Notes under the pieces: generated by a model
The model's database searches: none
What the model saw: the letters and a program-made list of their open reading frames with translations, nothing else
What the model was told of the DNA's origin: nothing
Position numbers and translations under genes: made by a program
Part shown: positions 54,035-63,314 of the stretch, piece by piece
Position numbering within the stretch: position 1 is the stretch's first letter
Layout: each line of letters begins with the position of its first letter
Assembly: GCA_002862205.1 (NCBI GenBank)
Contig: PKCN01000199.1
Span: 1 to 64,000 of the forward strand
Origin: Planctomycetaceae bacterium
Lineage (GTDB): Bacteria > Planctomycetota > Planctomycetia > Pirellulales > Pirellulaceae
Direction: 5' to 3'
DNA: 64,000 nucleotides

Positions 54035-55624
54035 TCAGTCTTCTTCACTTTCCATGTCTGGTGCTTGCCCGACTCGACCCGCCGCCCAACGACGTAACCC
54101 TTCCAGACGCTGTCTGCCTCGCACATAGTACGCCTCGCCAAGCCCAGCAAGGTGTTGTTGTGCCAAGGCTTCGAAACGCTGTTCTGCCAACAGGGCGTCT
54201 TGCGGAAGTGGCAGACCAGAGAATAGACCATTTTGAATCATGTTATCCGCAATGGCTTTGCCGAGAACTTGATGCCCTCTTATCGAAGGATGCAGGTGGT
54301 CAACAAAAAACTCGGGATCAACAATGCCATCGGGAAGTTGATTCCCATGAATGTCGCGTTGATCGAACAGGTCAGGAGTCGGGATGATCGGAATGTTTTC
54401 CTGCATGGCAATCTGGACGACTGATTGTTCGATGGCCGTGGTTGCTCTTAATGGGCAGACGTCAAAATCTTTCGCCAAAATCAAGTGCTCCTGTGCCTCC
54501 TCAACGTTCCCCTGCTCGTAGAACAGTCTTCCGGCAACATAATGTGCACCCGCGTCGAGTGGGTCCATTGCCAGGCAATCCTTGCATGCCGCAAGACGTT
54601 GTTGGGACGGTAATTGATCGTTGTTGGCAATCTCCCACCATGCTTGCCATTGGTTACGTTGACTTTTCGAAAGTTCCTTTGCCAACTCAACTTTGAATGG
54701 CGGTGTGTTGACCAGTTCGCAAGTCGGTATGCAAACCCACAAAGGAACCTCGGCATCTTTGATCTGACGAACCATGCCCAGAAACGTCGCGTCAAAATGC
54801 TGCTCGACCCCGTTCCGCCAACCGGGATCGCGATGGTACTTTTCAAGTCCACCCCTATGGTCCAATCTGGCATTCACTTCAGTCGGCATCGTGGCGGTGG
54901 ATGTTGTGGTGGTGGTTTTGAAACGTTCCTGTAGCCACGAAACCATGCGGATTTTTCCCGCCATGCTGGAAAGCCATGTCTGCACCGGACCGGCATCCAA
55001 CAGGGCTCCGTATTCGCGATCCTCAAGAAACTCATTGTGTCCGGTATACAACACAAGGGCGTCCGGTTCGTACTCCATCACCTCGCTGACAAGTTTCGAA
55101 ACGCGGTAGCTGGCATAGGAGATTCCACCCACATTGATGACCTCAAAGTCGACTTGCGGAAATACAGCGCGAAGTCGTAGCTCCAGCCAGATTGGAAAAG
55201 CCGTTTCCGTCGAAAAGGGTCTTCCCTGTACCGTCGAACCACCGAGGATGAAGATCCGTTGAGTCCCGTCATCCTTGCTGGCTGAAAATGCAGCCGGTCG
55301 GAAGAAATTCATCCGCTGTTCGGGGATTCGCCGCTCGTTGGATGAGGTATCCAACTCAAACAGAGGTTGCAGTTGCTGTAAATCAACGTAGGGGTCAACG
55401 GCTAGCTCGTCGATCGATTGTGGCACAGCGATTCGCAAGACCGTTTCCAGAATTGCAAACGGCAGCAGTGCCAGGACGATGGCTGCCAAACGCATCCAGC
55501 ATCCGCGATGCCGCCGAGAAGCGGATGCGAGAGAGATATCAGATTCAGACGCTGAATCACCACCCACGTCTTCGGCTTGGTTGTGCGGCGATGCGGATCC
55601 ATCAGGTTTGGGTTGCGTGTCCAA
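54035..55624 (-). CDS. SGNH/GDSL-type hydrolase, membrane-anchored, with TPR-like insert
   Basis: The 529-residue product has a membrane segment near residues 45-65 (MRLAAIVLALLPFAILETVL) after a charged, disordered N-terminus. It has SGNH blocks: FILGGSTVQG (Ser130 nucleophile), VGGISYASYR (Gly), YTGHNEF (Asn197) and FVDHLHPSIRGH (Asp and His). Between blocks III and V lies a TPR-like stretch (LDAGAHYVAGRLFYEQGNVE then EAQEHLI). Members of this fold include acyl- and acetylesterases of the AlgX/AlgJ type. The catalytic triad is intact, so hydrolase activity is likely, but the substrate is unknown. It probably leads a two-gene unit with the membrane protein. Confidence 0.85.
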   Translation of the reverse strand: MDTQPKPDGSASPHNQAEDVGGDSASESDISLASASRRHRGCWMRLAAIVLALLPFAILETVLRIAVPQSIDELAVDPYVDLQQLQPLFELDTSSNERRIPEQRMNFFRPAAFSASKDDGTQRIFILGGSTVQGRPFSTETAFPIWLELRLRAVFPQVDFEVINVGGISYASYRVSKLVSEVMEYEPDALVLYTGHNEFLEDREYGALLDAGPVQTWLSSMAGKIRMVSWLQERFKTTTTTSTATMPTEVNARLDHRGGLEKYHRDPGWRNGVEQHFDATFLGMVRQIKDAEVPLWVCIPTCELVNTPPFKVELAKELSKSQRNQWQAWWEIANNDQLPSQQRLAACKDCLAMDPLDAGAHYVAGRLFYEQGNVEEAQEHLILAKDFDVCPLRATTAIEQSVVQIAMQENIPIIPTPDLFDQRDIHGNQLPDGIVDPEFFVDHLHPSIRGHQVLGKAIADNMIQNGLFSGLPLPQDALLAEQRFEALAQQHLAGLGEAYYVRGRQRLEGLRRWAAGRVGQAPDMESEED

Positions 55625-56062
55625 AGTGCTGTTTTCCAGAACTTCATGATCGAAATTTGCAGTTAAACGGATTCACTGCTTGCCTGCGCTGACTCATGTT
55701 CCGGCGGAAGCTTCGTTGGCGGCTATCCTTGGGAGATGGGGTTTCAGCATAGCTTGGTTTACTTTCCCGTGGGGCGGAACCTCTCGGTCATAACCCCACC
55801 CGATCACCCGGTTCAGGCTGACCGGTGAAGTGATCACCCCATGACGAATCGCCGCTGTTTTGGCCTTCGTGAGTCGGCGGATCGCTATGATGACCGGTTG
55901 CCAGACTGGAATCGTCTCGGCGTTTGGATGCGGCTGATCAAGTCGGTGGGAGAGGCGGAGATGTCATGCCTCGCCTGTGCCGAGGCTGCGGAGCTGAATC
56001 TCGTTACTGAATCTCGTTACTGGGCCTCGCTCTTTTGCCGGCTGTTTCACAGAATGGTGTCC
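55625..56062. other. Divergent intergenic region before aroK
   Basis: About 440 bp lie between the SGNH gene start and aroK. The aroK frame is open back to 55841 but is not conserved-looking there. A short direct duplication (CTGAATCTCGTTA type, 14 bp) lies at about 55995-56022. No other element was recognised. Confidence 0.5.
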
Positions 56063-56620
56063 ATGGGCAATACAGAACACATTTACCTGACCGGTTTTCG
56101 TGGTACGGGCAAGACGTCAGTCGGCACTTTGCTTGCACGGTCACTGGGCCGCACCGTGGTTGATTTGGATGGCGTGGTGTCGGCTAACGCGGGCAAGTCA
56201 ATCCGTGAAATCTTTCAGGATGGCGGGGAAGCCGCCTTTCGGGAGCTCGAAAGCAGTGCTTTGGAGTCGGTGGCTCAGGCGGAAAATACCGTAATTTCGC
56301 TTGGTGGTGGAGCGATTTTACGGGACGTCAATCGAACCGTCATTCGTTCCACGGGGACGTGTTTTTGGCTCGACTGTGATGCGGAGACCATCGCCCAACG
56401 ACTACAGCAGGACGAGGGCAGTGCCGAGCAGCGGCCCGCGTTGACCCCGCTGGATGAATTGGAGGAAATTCGCGAGCTGCTCAAGGCTCGCCATGCCTTG
56501 TACCAAGAGGCGGCCGATCATCGTATTGATACTACGGGCAAGACGATTGTTCAGGTCACTCAGCAGATCATCGAGTGCTTGCAAGCTAGTGAGCCCCTGC
56601 AAGGTAATGGGGGGGCTTGA
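56063..56620 (+). CDS. aroK: Shikimate kinase
   Basis: From the ATG at 56063 the product has 185 residues, the normal length. It begins MGNTEHIYLTGFRGTGKTSV (Walker A G-F-R-G-T-G-K-T), followed by VVDLDGVV (shikimate-binding Asp), EAAFRELESSAL, ISLGGGAIL (shikimate-binding glycine triplet), TCFWLDCD, RPALT and the Arg-containing lid, and ARHALYQEAADH. It phosphorylates shikimate with ATP in aromatic amino acid synthesis. Upstream starts at 56054 and 55841 are open but add residues outside the family pattern. No other aro gene is nearby. Confidence 0.95.
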   Translation: MGNTEHIYLTGFRGTGKTSVGTLLARSLGRTVVDLDGVVSANAGKSIREIFQDGGEAAFRELESSALESVAQAENTVISLGGGAILRDVNRTVIRSTGTCFWLDCDAETIAQRLQQDEGSAEQRPALTPLDELEEIRELLKARHALYQEAADHRIDTTGKTIVQVTQQIIECLQASEPLQGNGGA

Positions 56621-56928
56621 TCTCGACCTGAGTACCAGAAAGGTCTTGGGATGCAGAATGCTGAAAAGTCTTGCCGAAAATTGGAAACAAGCCGTTCATG
56701 GTCCGGATCGGTCTGTTGCGACAGGGGGTGAAATCGGTAAGCTGTCACGAGCAAGCAATTTAGCCCCTTTGGGCGAAATTGTGGCAGCCCCGATCATGAC
56801 GCCCGTCTGATCAACAATGATATCATTCGGTATCGATATCATTCGGTACAACCCGATGGCCCGACTGTAAGGGCGATTGGCCGTTGTCAGGGTCTGATGG
56901 ATTCAAGGTAGTTAGGAAGGATTGCAAC
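56621..56928. other. Intergenic region with short duplication
   Basis: About 310 bp lie between aroK and the TIM-barrel gene. A 16-bp direct duplication (GATATCATTCGGTATC, second copy one base different at its end) lies at 56819-56850. Nothing else is recognised. Confidence 0.5.
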
Positions 56929-57675
56929 GTGTTTGTAGCAGCGTCGACTGAGTGCTGGCCCGAGATGGAATTTGAAGAGGCCATCGAGGTGCTCACTGAT
57001 CTTGAATTTTCGGCCGTTGAAATAGCGGTTCACGAATCCGGTACGCTCAAGCCAAGTCTGCTTTTGGCGGACCCCGATCGAGCGGTCCAGATTTTGAGGC
57101 ATACTCATCGTCTGGATATCTCCAGTTACAGCTTGGAACTGGAGACCAAGGGGGATCAACATTATGAGGATTTCAAAGAGTTTTGTCGCATCGCCAAAAC
57201 AACCAAAGTGGTCAATGTGACTGTTCCTTCGGGAGAGCATGGTACTCCTTTCAACGAAGAAGTTGAGCATCTGCAGCAACTCGTAACGATCGCTGAAGGC
57301 GAGGGGGTACGCGTTGCAGTGCGAAGCCAGTTGGGGTGCCTCAGCGAGGATCCGGACACGTTGATGGTTTTGTGCAACAACATTGATGGTTTGGGTCTCA
57401 CGCTCGACCCGAGTGTTTACATCTGCGGCAGTGCAAACGGTAAAAACCTCGACAAAATCCTCAAGTTTGTCTGCAATGTGCAACTCCGTGATTCCCGGCC
57501 TGATGCATTCCAGGTCAGTGTGGGTCAGGGCGAGGTTGATTACGGAAAATTGGTCACGCAGCTTGAGCGAGACAAATACGATCGCGGGCTGGTCGTTCAC
57601 ATGACTCCTTGCGATGAGATGGATCAACGCGTTGAGTTAAGAAAGCTGCGACGTTTGCTTGAGACATTGATGTAA
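56929..57675 (+). CDS. Sugar phosphate isomerase/epimerase-like TIM-barrel protein
   Basis: From the GTG at 56929 (GGAAGG ribosome-binding site nearby) the product has 248 residues with the xylose-isomerase-like TIM-barrel pattern: FVAASTECWPEMEFEEAIEV, AVEIAVHESG, ISSYSLELET, VVNVTVPSGEHGTPFNEEVE, GVRVAVRSQLGCLSEDPDT, LGLTLDPSVYI, VQLRDSRPDAFQVSVGQGEV (metal-side His/Arg/Glu region). In this superfamily a metal is bound by Glu, Asp, His and Glu; the set here is not clearly complete, so activity is uncertain. It is followed by the NUDIX gene at 57729, with which it may be cotranscribed. Confidence 0.82.
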   Translation: MFVAASTECWPEMEFEEAIEVLTDLEFSAVEIAVHESGTLKPSLLLADPDRAVQILRHTHRLDISSYSLELETKGDQHYEDFKEFCRIAKTTKVVNVTVPSGEHGTPFNEEVEHLQQLVTIAEGEGVRVAVRSQLGCLSEDPDTLMVLCNNIDGLGLTLDPSVYICGSANGKNLDKILKFVCNVQLRDSRPDAFQVSVGQGEVDYGKLVTQLERDKYDRGLVVHMTPCDEMDQRVELRKLRRLLETLM

Positions 57676-57728
57676 GCGTTCTGTGAATCATGGAAATATG
57701 CTCCATCGGCAAATGACGTGGCAGGTGC

Positions 57729-58469
57729 ATGTCGGTTTCTCGTACTGCAATTGATCGAATGGGTGCCCGCCTGAATGATGGCACGCCATTGCCGCGGCCC
57801 AAATTGGTGCCGGAACTTTCCTATGGACGGCATCGAGGGCCAGCGAGACCGCAATCACGGATCGCTGCTGTCGCGGTGACGTTGTATTGCTGCCCGGCAC
57901 AGGGTTGGGTGATTCCTTTGACACTGCGTCCTCAGAGTCTGCAGCATCATGCAGGCCAGGTGTGTTTCCCCGGCGGACGTGTCGAAGCTGGCGAGACGAT
58001 GTCGGAAGCTGCTTTCCGCGAGTTTCGAGAAGAATTGGGGGTCGAGGCAAATATCACCACCCACTGTGGTCTGCTCTCGCCGCAGTATGTTTACGCAAGC
58101 GACAATTTGGTGCATCCCGTTGTGGCCATCATCGAGCATCCTGAGCCTTGGAATCCAGACCCTGTCGAGGTTGCTGAGGTGATCACGCTGCCATTGGAAC
58201 GGCTGAGCCAAGTGATGGCAGGTGGTCAGGCAAAGCATTTGCAGGCCCGGCAAAATTCGGATGGAAAGGAAGATTTCAAGTCCGCCGAGTCAAATGATCG
58301 GCCGGATGGTTCGCCCCACTACGTGATCAAGCAACGTGGGGTGGTGGCGGATACCGGCGAGATTGATCAGCTGCGATTTCGTGCTCCCGCTGTCACCCAT
58401 CAAGGACATCAGATTTGGGGAGCCACGGCCTTGATTCTGGACCAATTGGCCCAAGTCTTGCATGAGTAG
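57729..58469 (+). CDS. NUDIX hydrolase, CoA-pyrophosphatase (NudL)-like
   Basis: The 246-residue product carries the extended motif LQHHAGQVCFPGGRVEAGET, which runs into MSEAAFREFREELGV. This joins the CoA-pyrophosphatase signature (L-x3-A-G-Q-x-x-F-P-G-G) to the NUDIX box. The remainder (VHPVVAIIEHPEPWNPDPVE, VAEVITLPLERL) also fits NudL, which cleaves CoA and its derivatives to 3',5'-ADP and phosphopantetheine. It is cytoplasmic. The N-terminal 40 residues and the C-terminal 60 differ from the canonical enzyme. It lies 53 bp downstream of the TIM-barrel gene. Confidence 0.9.
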   Translation: MSVSRTAIDRMGARLNDGTPLPRPKLVPELSYGRHRGPARPQSRIAAVAVTLYCCPAQGWVIPLTLRPQSLQHHAGQVCFPGGRVEAGETMSEAAFREFREELGVEANITTHCGLLSPQYVYASDNLVHPVVAIIEHPEPWNPDPVEVAEVITLPLERLSQVMAGGQAKHLQARQNSDGKEDFKSAESNDRPDGSPHYVIKQRGVVADTGEIDQLRFRAPAVTHQGHQIWGATALILDQLAQVLHE

Positions 58470-58747
58470 GGTTGAGACCAAGGGAATCGCTGCCAACGCG
58501 TCAGTTGCACTCGATTTTGGGCTGCGACGTCAGCCACGGCTTGCGAATCCCATCATGGATCGAAAAAAATGCCGTTTGACAGACGGTTTTTGCTGCCCAA
58601 GCGGTTTTACATCAAATTGACACCGACGCCGCGGTTCCTACAATCTTGCAGACAGTACGAGTGATGGCTGTCGCTGCCACTTGAGGCGTTGGCAGGTAGG
58701 AAAACGACCTGAACGACGATTTACCAGTAAACGAAGGAAAGCAGACG

Positions 58748-59077
58748 ATGGCTTCTGATGCCGTAAAAGAATTCACTGATGACAATTTTGACGCTGATGT
58801 GCTGAAGGCCGATGGGGCAGTCCTCGTTGATTTTTGGGCACCCTGGTGCGGACCCTGCCGTCAAATCGCTCCCATGATCGATGAACTGGCCAGCGAGAAT
58901 CCGACTGTCAGTATCGGCAAAGTGAATATTGACGATAACCCAGGCGTTGCACAACGCTTTGGTATCACCAGTATCCCCACCTTGCTGCTCTTCAAAGGGG
59001 GCGAGCCCGTTGAGAGTTTCGTGGGTGTTCGACCCAAAACTGCTCTGCAGGAAGCACTCGACTCGGCGTCTGCCTGA
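58748..59077 (+). CDS. trxA: Thioredoxin
   Basis: The 109-residue product has the thioredoxin fold sequence: VLVDFWAPWCGPCRQIAPMI (redox pair Cys34 and Cys37 in WCGPC), KVNIDDNPGVAQRFGITSIP (cis-Pro loop) and TLLLFKGGEPVESFVGVRPK. It reduces protein disulfides in the cytoplasm, taking electrons from thioredoxin reductase. Length and start match the family. AAAGCAG lies upstream of the ATG. A hairpin at 59315-59342, beyond a short repeat, is a possible terminator. Confidence 0.97.
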   Translation: MASDAVKEFTDDNFDADVLKADGAVLVDFWAPWCGPCRQIAPMIDELASENPTVSIGKVNIDDNPGVAQRFGITSIPTLLLFKGGEPVESFVGVRPKTALQEALDSASA

Positions 59078-59468
59078 GAGACCTGGCCTTGGTCTGAGAT
59101 CCGAACGTGACACGCCAGTGGGGCCAGCGATGACCACAAGGGACGTCGTTGGCTTGGTTACCACGGCAGGACGAGCGGTTGATGCCAGAGAAGTGATGCC
59201 AGAGAAGCGATGCCAGACGTTGAAGTGCCAGCAACCCCTGCTCACGGTACTGCATGGGCACATCGGTCTGCTCATCAGACGGACCACCGAACCCAAATTT
59301 TGGGAAGTTTGTCGACGGGCTGCCTGATGGCAGCCTGTTTTCATACCTGCCTGTCATCCGGTTCACCTTGTGGCGGGTGCGAATTGCCAACTTTCTCTTT
59401 ACCCGTGGTCAAAGCCACATTTGAGGCTGTACGGGATAATCTGTGATTCATTTTCGAGCGAGGCCAAT
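59078..59468. other. Intergenic region with repeat and terminator
   Basis: About 390 bp lie between trxA and hemL. It holds a 14-bp unit (GATGCCAGAGAAGT) repeated about 2.6 times at 59181-59217, and a hairpin at 59315-59342. The frame of hemL is open to 59370, but only untypical residues precede the TTG start. Confidence 0.55.
59315..59342 (+). terminator. Probable rho-independent terminator between trxA and hemL
   Basis: ACGGGCTGCC (59315-59324) pairs with GGCAGCCTGT (59329-59338), 10 bp with one G-U pair and a 4-nt loop TGAT. A short T run follows. The weak T tract lowers confidence. Confidence 0.5.
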
Positions 59469-60776
59469 TTGAGTACGACAACGGTTCACAATATCGGCGA
59501 CCGCAGTGCGGCTGCTTTCGAGCGAGCTCGAAAACTGATGCCCGGTGGCGTTAACAGTCCGGCACGAGCTTTTGGAGCGGTCGGCGGTACGCCTCTATTT
59601 ATCGATCATGCCAAAGGTCCCTACCTGTACGACATCGATGGTCGGAGGTATCTCGATTACATCGGCTCGTGGGGGCCCATGATTCTGGGGCATGCCCATC
59701 CGGAGGTGATCGAAGCGATTACACAGGCCGCGCAACGTGGCACCAGTTACGGGGCTCCGACTGAGGCTGAATCAGGCTTGGCAGAGCAAATCATCGAAGC
59801 GGTCGATAGTGTTGAAAAGGTTCGTCTGGTCAACAGTGGTACTGAAGCCACCATGAGTGCAATTCGTGTGGCTCGTGGGGCGACAGGGCGAGATAAGATC
59901 ATCAAGTTCGCAGGCAACTACCATGGCCACGTCGACAGTCTGCTGGTTGCCGCGGGGAGTGCAGCAGCAACGTTGGGGGTGCCTGATTCACCCGGCGTCA
60001 CGGCGGGTGCGGGCCAGGATACAATCGTGCTGTCCTACAACAGTTGCGAACAGGTAGCCGCTACTTTTGCTGAATTCCCAGGGCAGATTGCAGCGGTCAT
60101 CCTTGAACCTGTTGTGGGAAATATGGGGTGTGTCCCGGCGACTGCTGAGTTCATGGCCTGTTTGAGAAGTGAAACTGAGAAAGATGGCGCGATCCTGATT
60201 TTTGATGAGGTCATGACGGGTTTCCGATTGGCTTTGGGCGGAGCACAAGAGCGTTATGGGATTCGCCCTGACATGACCACACTCGGAAAAATTGTCGGTG
60301 GTGGCATGCCCTTGGGAGCCTACGGTGGCCGCGCGGACATCATGAACCAGGTCTTGCCTGCTGGCAAGGTTTTTCAGGCCGGAACGTTGAGTGGAAATCC
60401 CGTTGCTGTCGCTGCGGGCAGCGCTACGCTGCGTCTGTTGCGTGAGGATCCTCCCTATGAGCAGTTGGAAACACGTGGCAAACAGTTGGCTCAAGGTCTG
60501 GATCGTGCGGCGACCGAAGCCGGTATCCCACACCAGGTGCAGCAGGTCGGAAGCATGGTCACCCTGTTCTTTAATCCTGATCCCGTTCATGACTGGCAAG
60601 GCGCGGATCGTTGCGATCGAGAGGCATTTGGTCGCTACTTCTGGGGATTGATCAACGAAGGCATCTACATGCCGTGCAGCCAGTTCGAATCTCTCTTCTT
60701 CAGTCGACTTCACACCGAGGCGATGATCGAGGAGACGATTGATGCTGCTGCAAAGGTGCTAAAAACGATCGCCTGA
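59469..60776 (+). CDS. hemL: Glutamate-1-semialdehyde 2,1-aminomutase
   Basis: From the TTG at 59469 the product has 435 residues with all family marks: FERARKLMPGGVNSPARAFG, RYLDYIGSWGPMILGHAHP, LVNSGTEATMSAIRVARG, YHGHVDSLLVAAGS, IFDEVMTGFRLALGGAQERY and MTTLGKIVGGGMPLGAYGG, with the PLP-binding Lys274. It converts glutamate-1-semialdehyde to 5-aminolevulinate in the C5 pathway of haem synthesis. The frame is open to 59370, but the conserved part begins after the TTG. A GAGCGAGG stretch lies about 10 nt upstream. Confidence 0.96.
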   Translation: MSTTTVHNIGDRSAAAFERARKLMPGGVNSPARAFGAVGGTPLFIDHAKGPYLYDIDGRRYLDYIGSWGPMILGHAHPEVIEAITQAAQRGTSYGAPTEAESGLAEQIIEAVDSVEKVRLVNSGTEATMSAIRVARGATGRDKIIKFAGNYHGHVDSLLVAAGSAAATLGVPDSPGVTAGAGQDTIVLSYNSCEQVAATFAEFPGQIAAVILEPVVGNMGCVPATAEFMACLRSETEKDGAILIFDEVMTGFRLALGGAQERYGIRPDMTTLGKIVGGGMPLGAYGGRADIMNQVLPAGKVFQAGTLSGNPVAVAAGSATLRLLREDPPYEQLETRGKQLAQGLDRAATEAGIPHQVQQVGSMVTLFFNPDPVHDWQGADRCDREAFGRYFWGLINEGIYMPCSQFESLFFSRLHTEAMIEETIDAAAKVLKTIA

Positions 60777-60800
60777 TTCCAGCGACCATCGCCCACTTAC

Positions 60801-60836
60801 GTTCCGGCATGCAAGTTCGTTCCAGCATGCAAGACG
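60801..60836. repeat. Direct repeat, 18-bp unit, 2 copies
   Basis: GTTCCGGCATGCAAGTTC is followed by GTTCCAGCATGCAAGACG, just after hemL and before the convergent ALDH gene. Confidence 0.8.
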
Positions 60837-60928
60837 CCTGCTGGATCAGGCTGACCTGCGAGTACTGTTGCCGAAGCGTTTCATGCTGACTGCTCGGGAG
60901 TCGAAACCGACAGCCATCTCAACGGGCC

Positions 60929-62365
<1,437 letters not shown>

Positions 62366-62760
62366 GGCTGTGACTCCAAGGAGGCGGCTTACGATGATTT
62401 TGATCCATGGTGTCCAACGATGAGCCGCCGGTGATCAATTGATTCCCTGTCATCCTAAGCATGGTTGACGTTTGTTCAATGCCTGCGATCCCGTGCACCA
62501 GCGGCAACATTCGATGGCTCCATCAAACACGCGTCTTGCAATCCAAACATCCGCAACGCAAACAATCTCGGTGAACCTGCCTTGGGATCCAGTGGTATTT
62601 CCAACCCGCGGTCCTGCCTGCATTGACGCGGCTAACAGAGAGCCGATTTGAGAACCTCGAGTGGCTCTTGGCGGCGGGCATCACAGTGAGCTGGCGGGCA
62701 TCACAGTGAGCTAGCAGGCATCACAGTGAGCTGGCAGGCATCACAGTGAGCTGGCAGGCA
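62366..62760. other. Intergenic region with tandem array
   Basis: About 395 bp lie between the ALDH start and the SpoA-protein stop, both leftward genes. It holds the 20-bp array at 62677-62763. The part before it shows no gene or hairpin. Confidence 0.5.
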
Positions 62761-62763
62761 TCA
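62677..62763. repeat. Tandem array, 20-bp unit, 4 copies plus a partial one
   Basis: The unit begins GGCATCACAGTGAGCT. The fifth, partial copy reads GGCATCA, and its TCA is the stop codon of the leftward SpoA gene (62761-62763). The same arrangement, a repeat running into a stop codon, occurs at the cytochrome gene. Confidence 0.92.
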
Positions 62764-63027
62764 TTGGGATGACGGTGGCGCGAATACTTCGCGAACCCGG
62801 ATTCCAAACTTGTCACCAATCTTGACGGTTTCACCTGTCGCAATCGGGGATCCGCCTGCTTCCAGAGTGAGCGGTTCGTCGCAGTGCACGTCAAAAGTCA
62901 GCATCGCACCGGGAACCAGATTCACGATGTCTTCCAACGAGACGCTTTTTCGAGCCAACGTCACACAAACGGGGGTTTGGATCGAAAGAACGGCGCGAGT
63001 GTAGTTTGGGTTTGAATCGACACTCAT
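62761..63027 (-). CDS. FliN/SpoA-domain protein (flagellar motor switch-like)
   Basis: The 88-residue product is essentially one SpoA (FliN/FliM C-terminal) domain: LSIQTPVCVTLARKSVSLED, IVNLVPGAMLTFDVHCDEPL, TLEAGGSPIATGETVKIGDK and FGIRVREV. Intact FliN is usually longer (about 100-140 residues), so this is a minimal form. It would form the lower C-ring of the flagellar motor or a type III-related structure; no flagellar gene is nearby. The start at 63027 gives a typical beginning. Its stop codon lies at the edge of a 20-bp array. Confidence 0.88.
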   Translation of the reverse strand: MSVDSNPNYTRAVLSIQTPVCVTLARKSVSLEDIVNLVPGAMLTFDVHCDEPLTLEAGGSPIATGETVKIGDKFGIRVREVFAPPSSQ

Positions 63028-63314
63028 AAGGGCGTCTTACTTTTCCTAGCGGCGATGGTGGTCTGGGTAGTTTGAGATGAACCCTAATCGCTATTATCGG
63101 CATGCTGATGCTCAAAGCTTGCCCAGACTCCTCTAATCGGTACCAAAAACACTGGGAAAGCAAGCATTTAATCAACTTACCCCCCAGCAGAGGGTATGGA
63201 GAGGCCAGTCGCGGGGATACATTATGCCCTGCCTGAAGTGTGGGTTCATTTTTCACACACACCTCAGCAACGCATTTTGATTATCACTGTTCTTTTGAAA
63301 TAGAAAGCTGCGAG

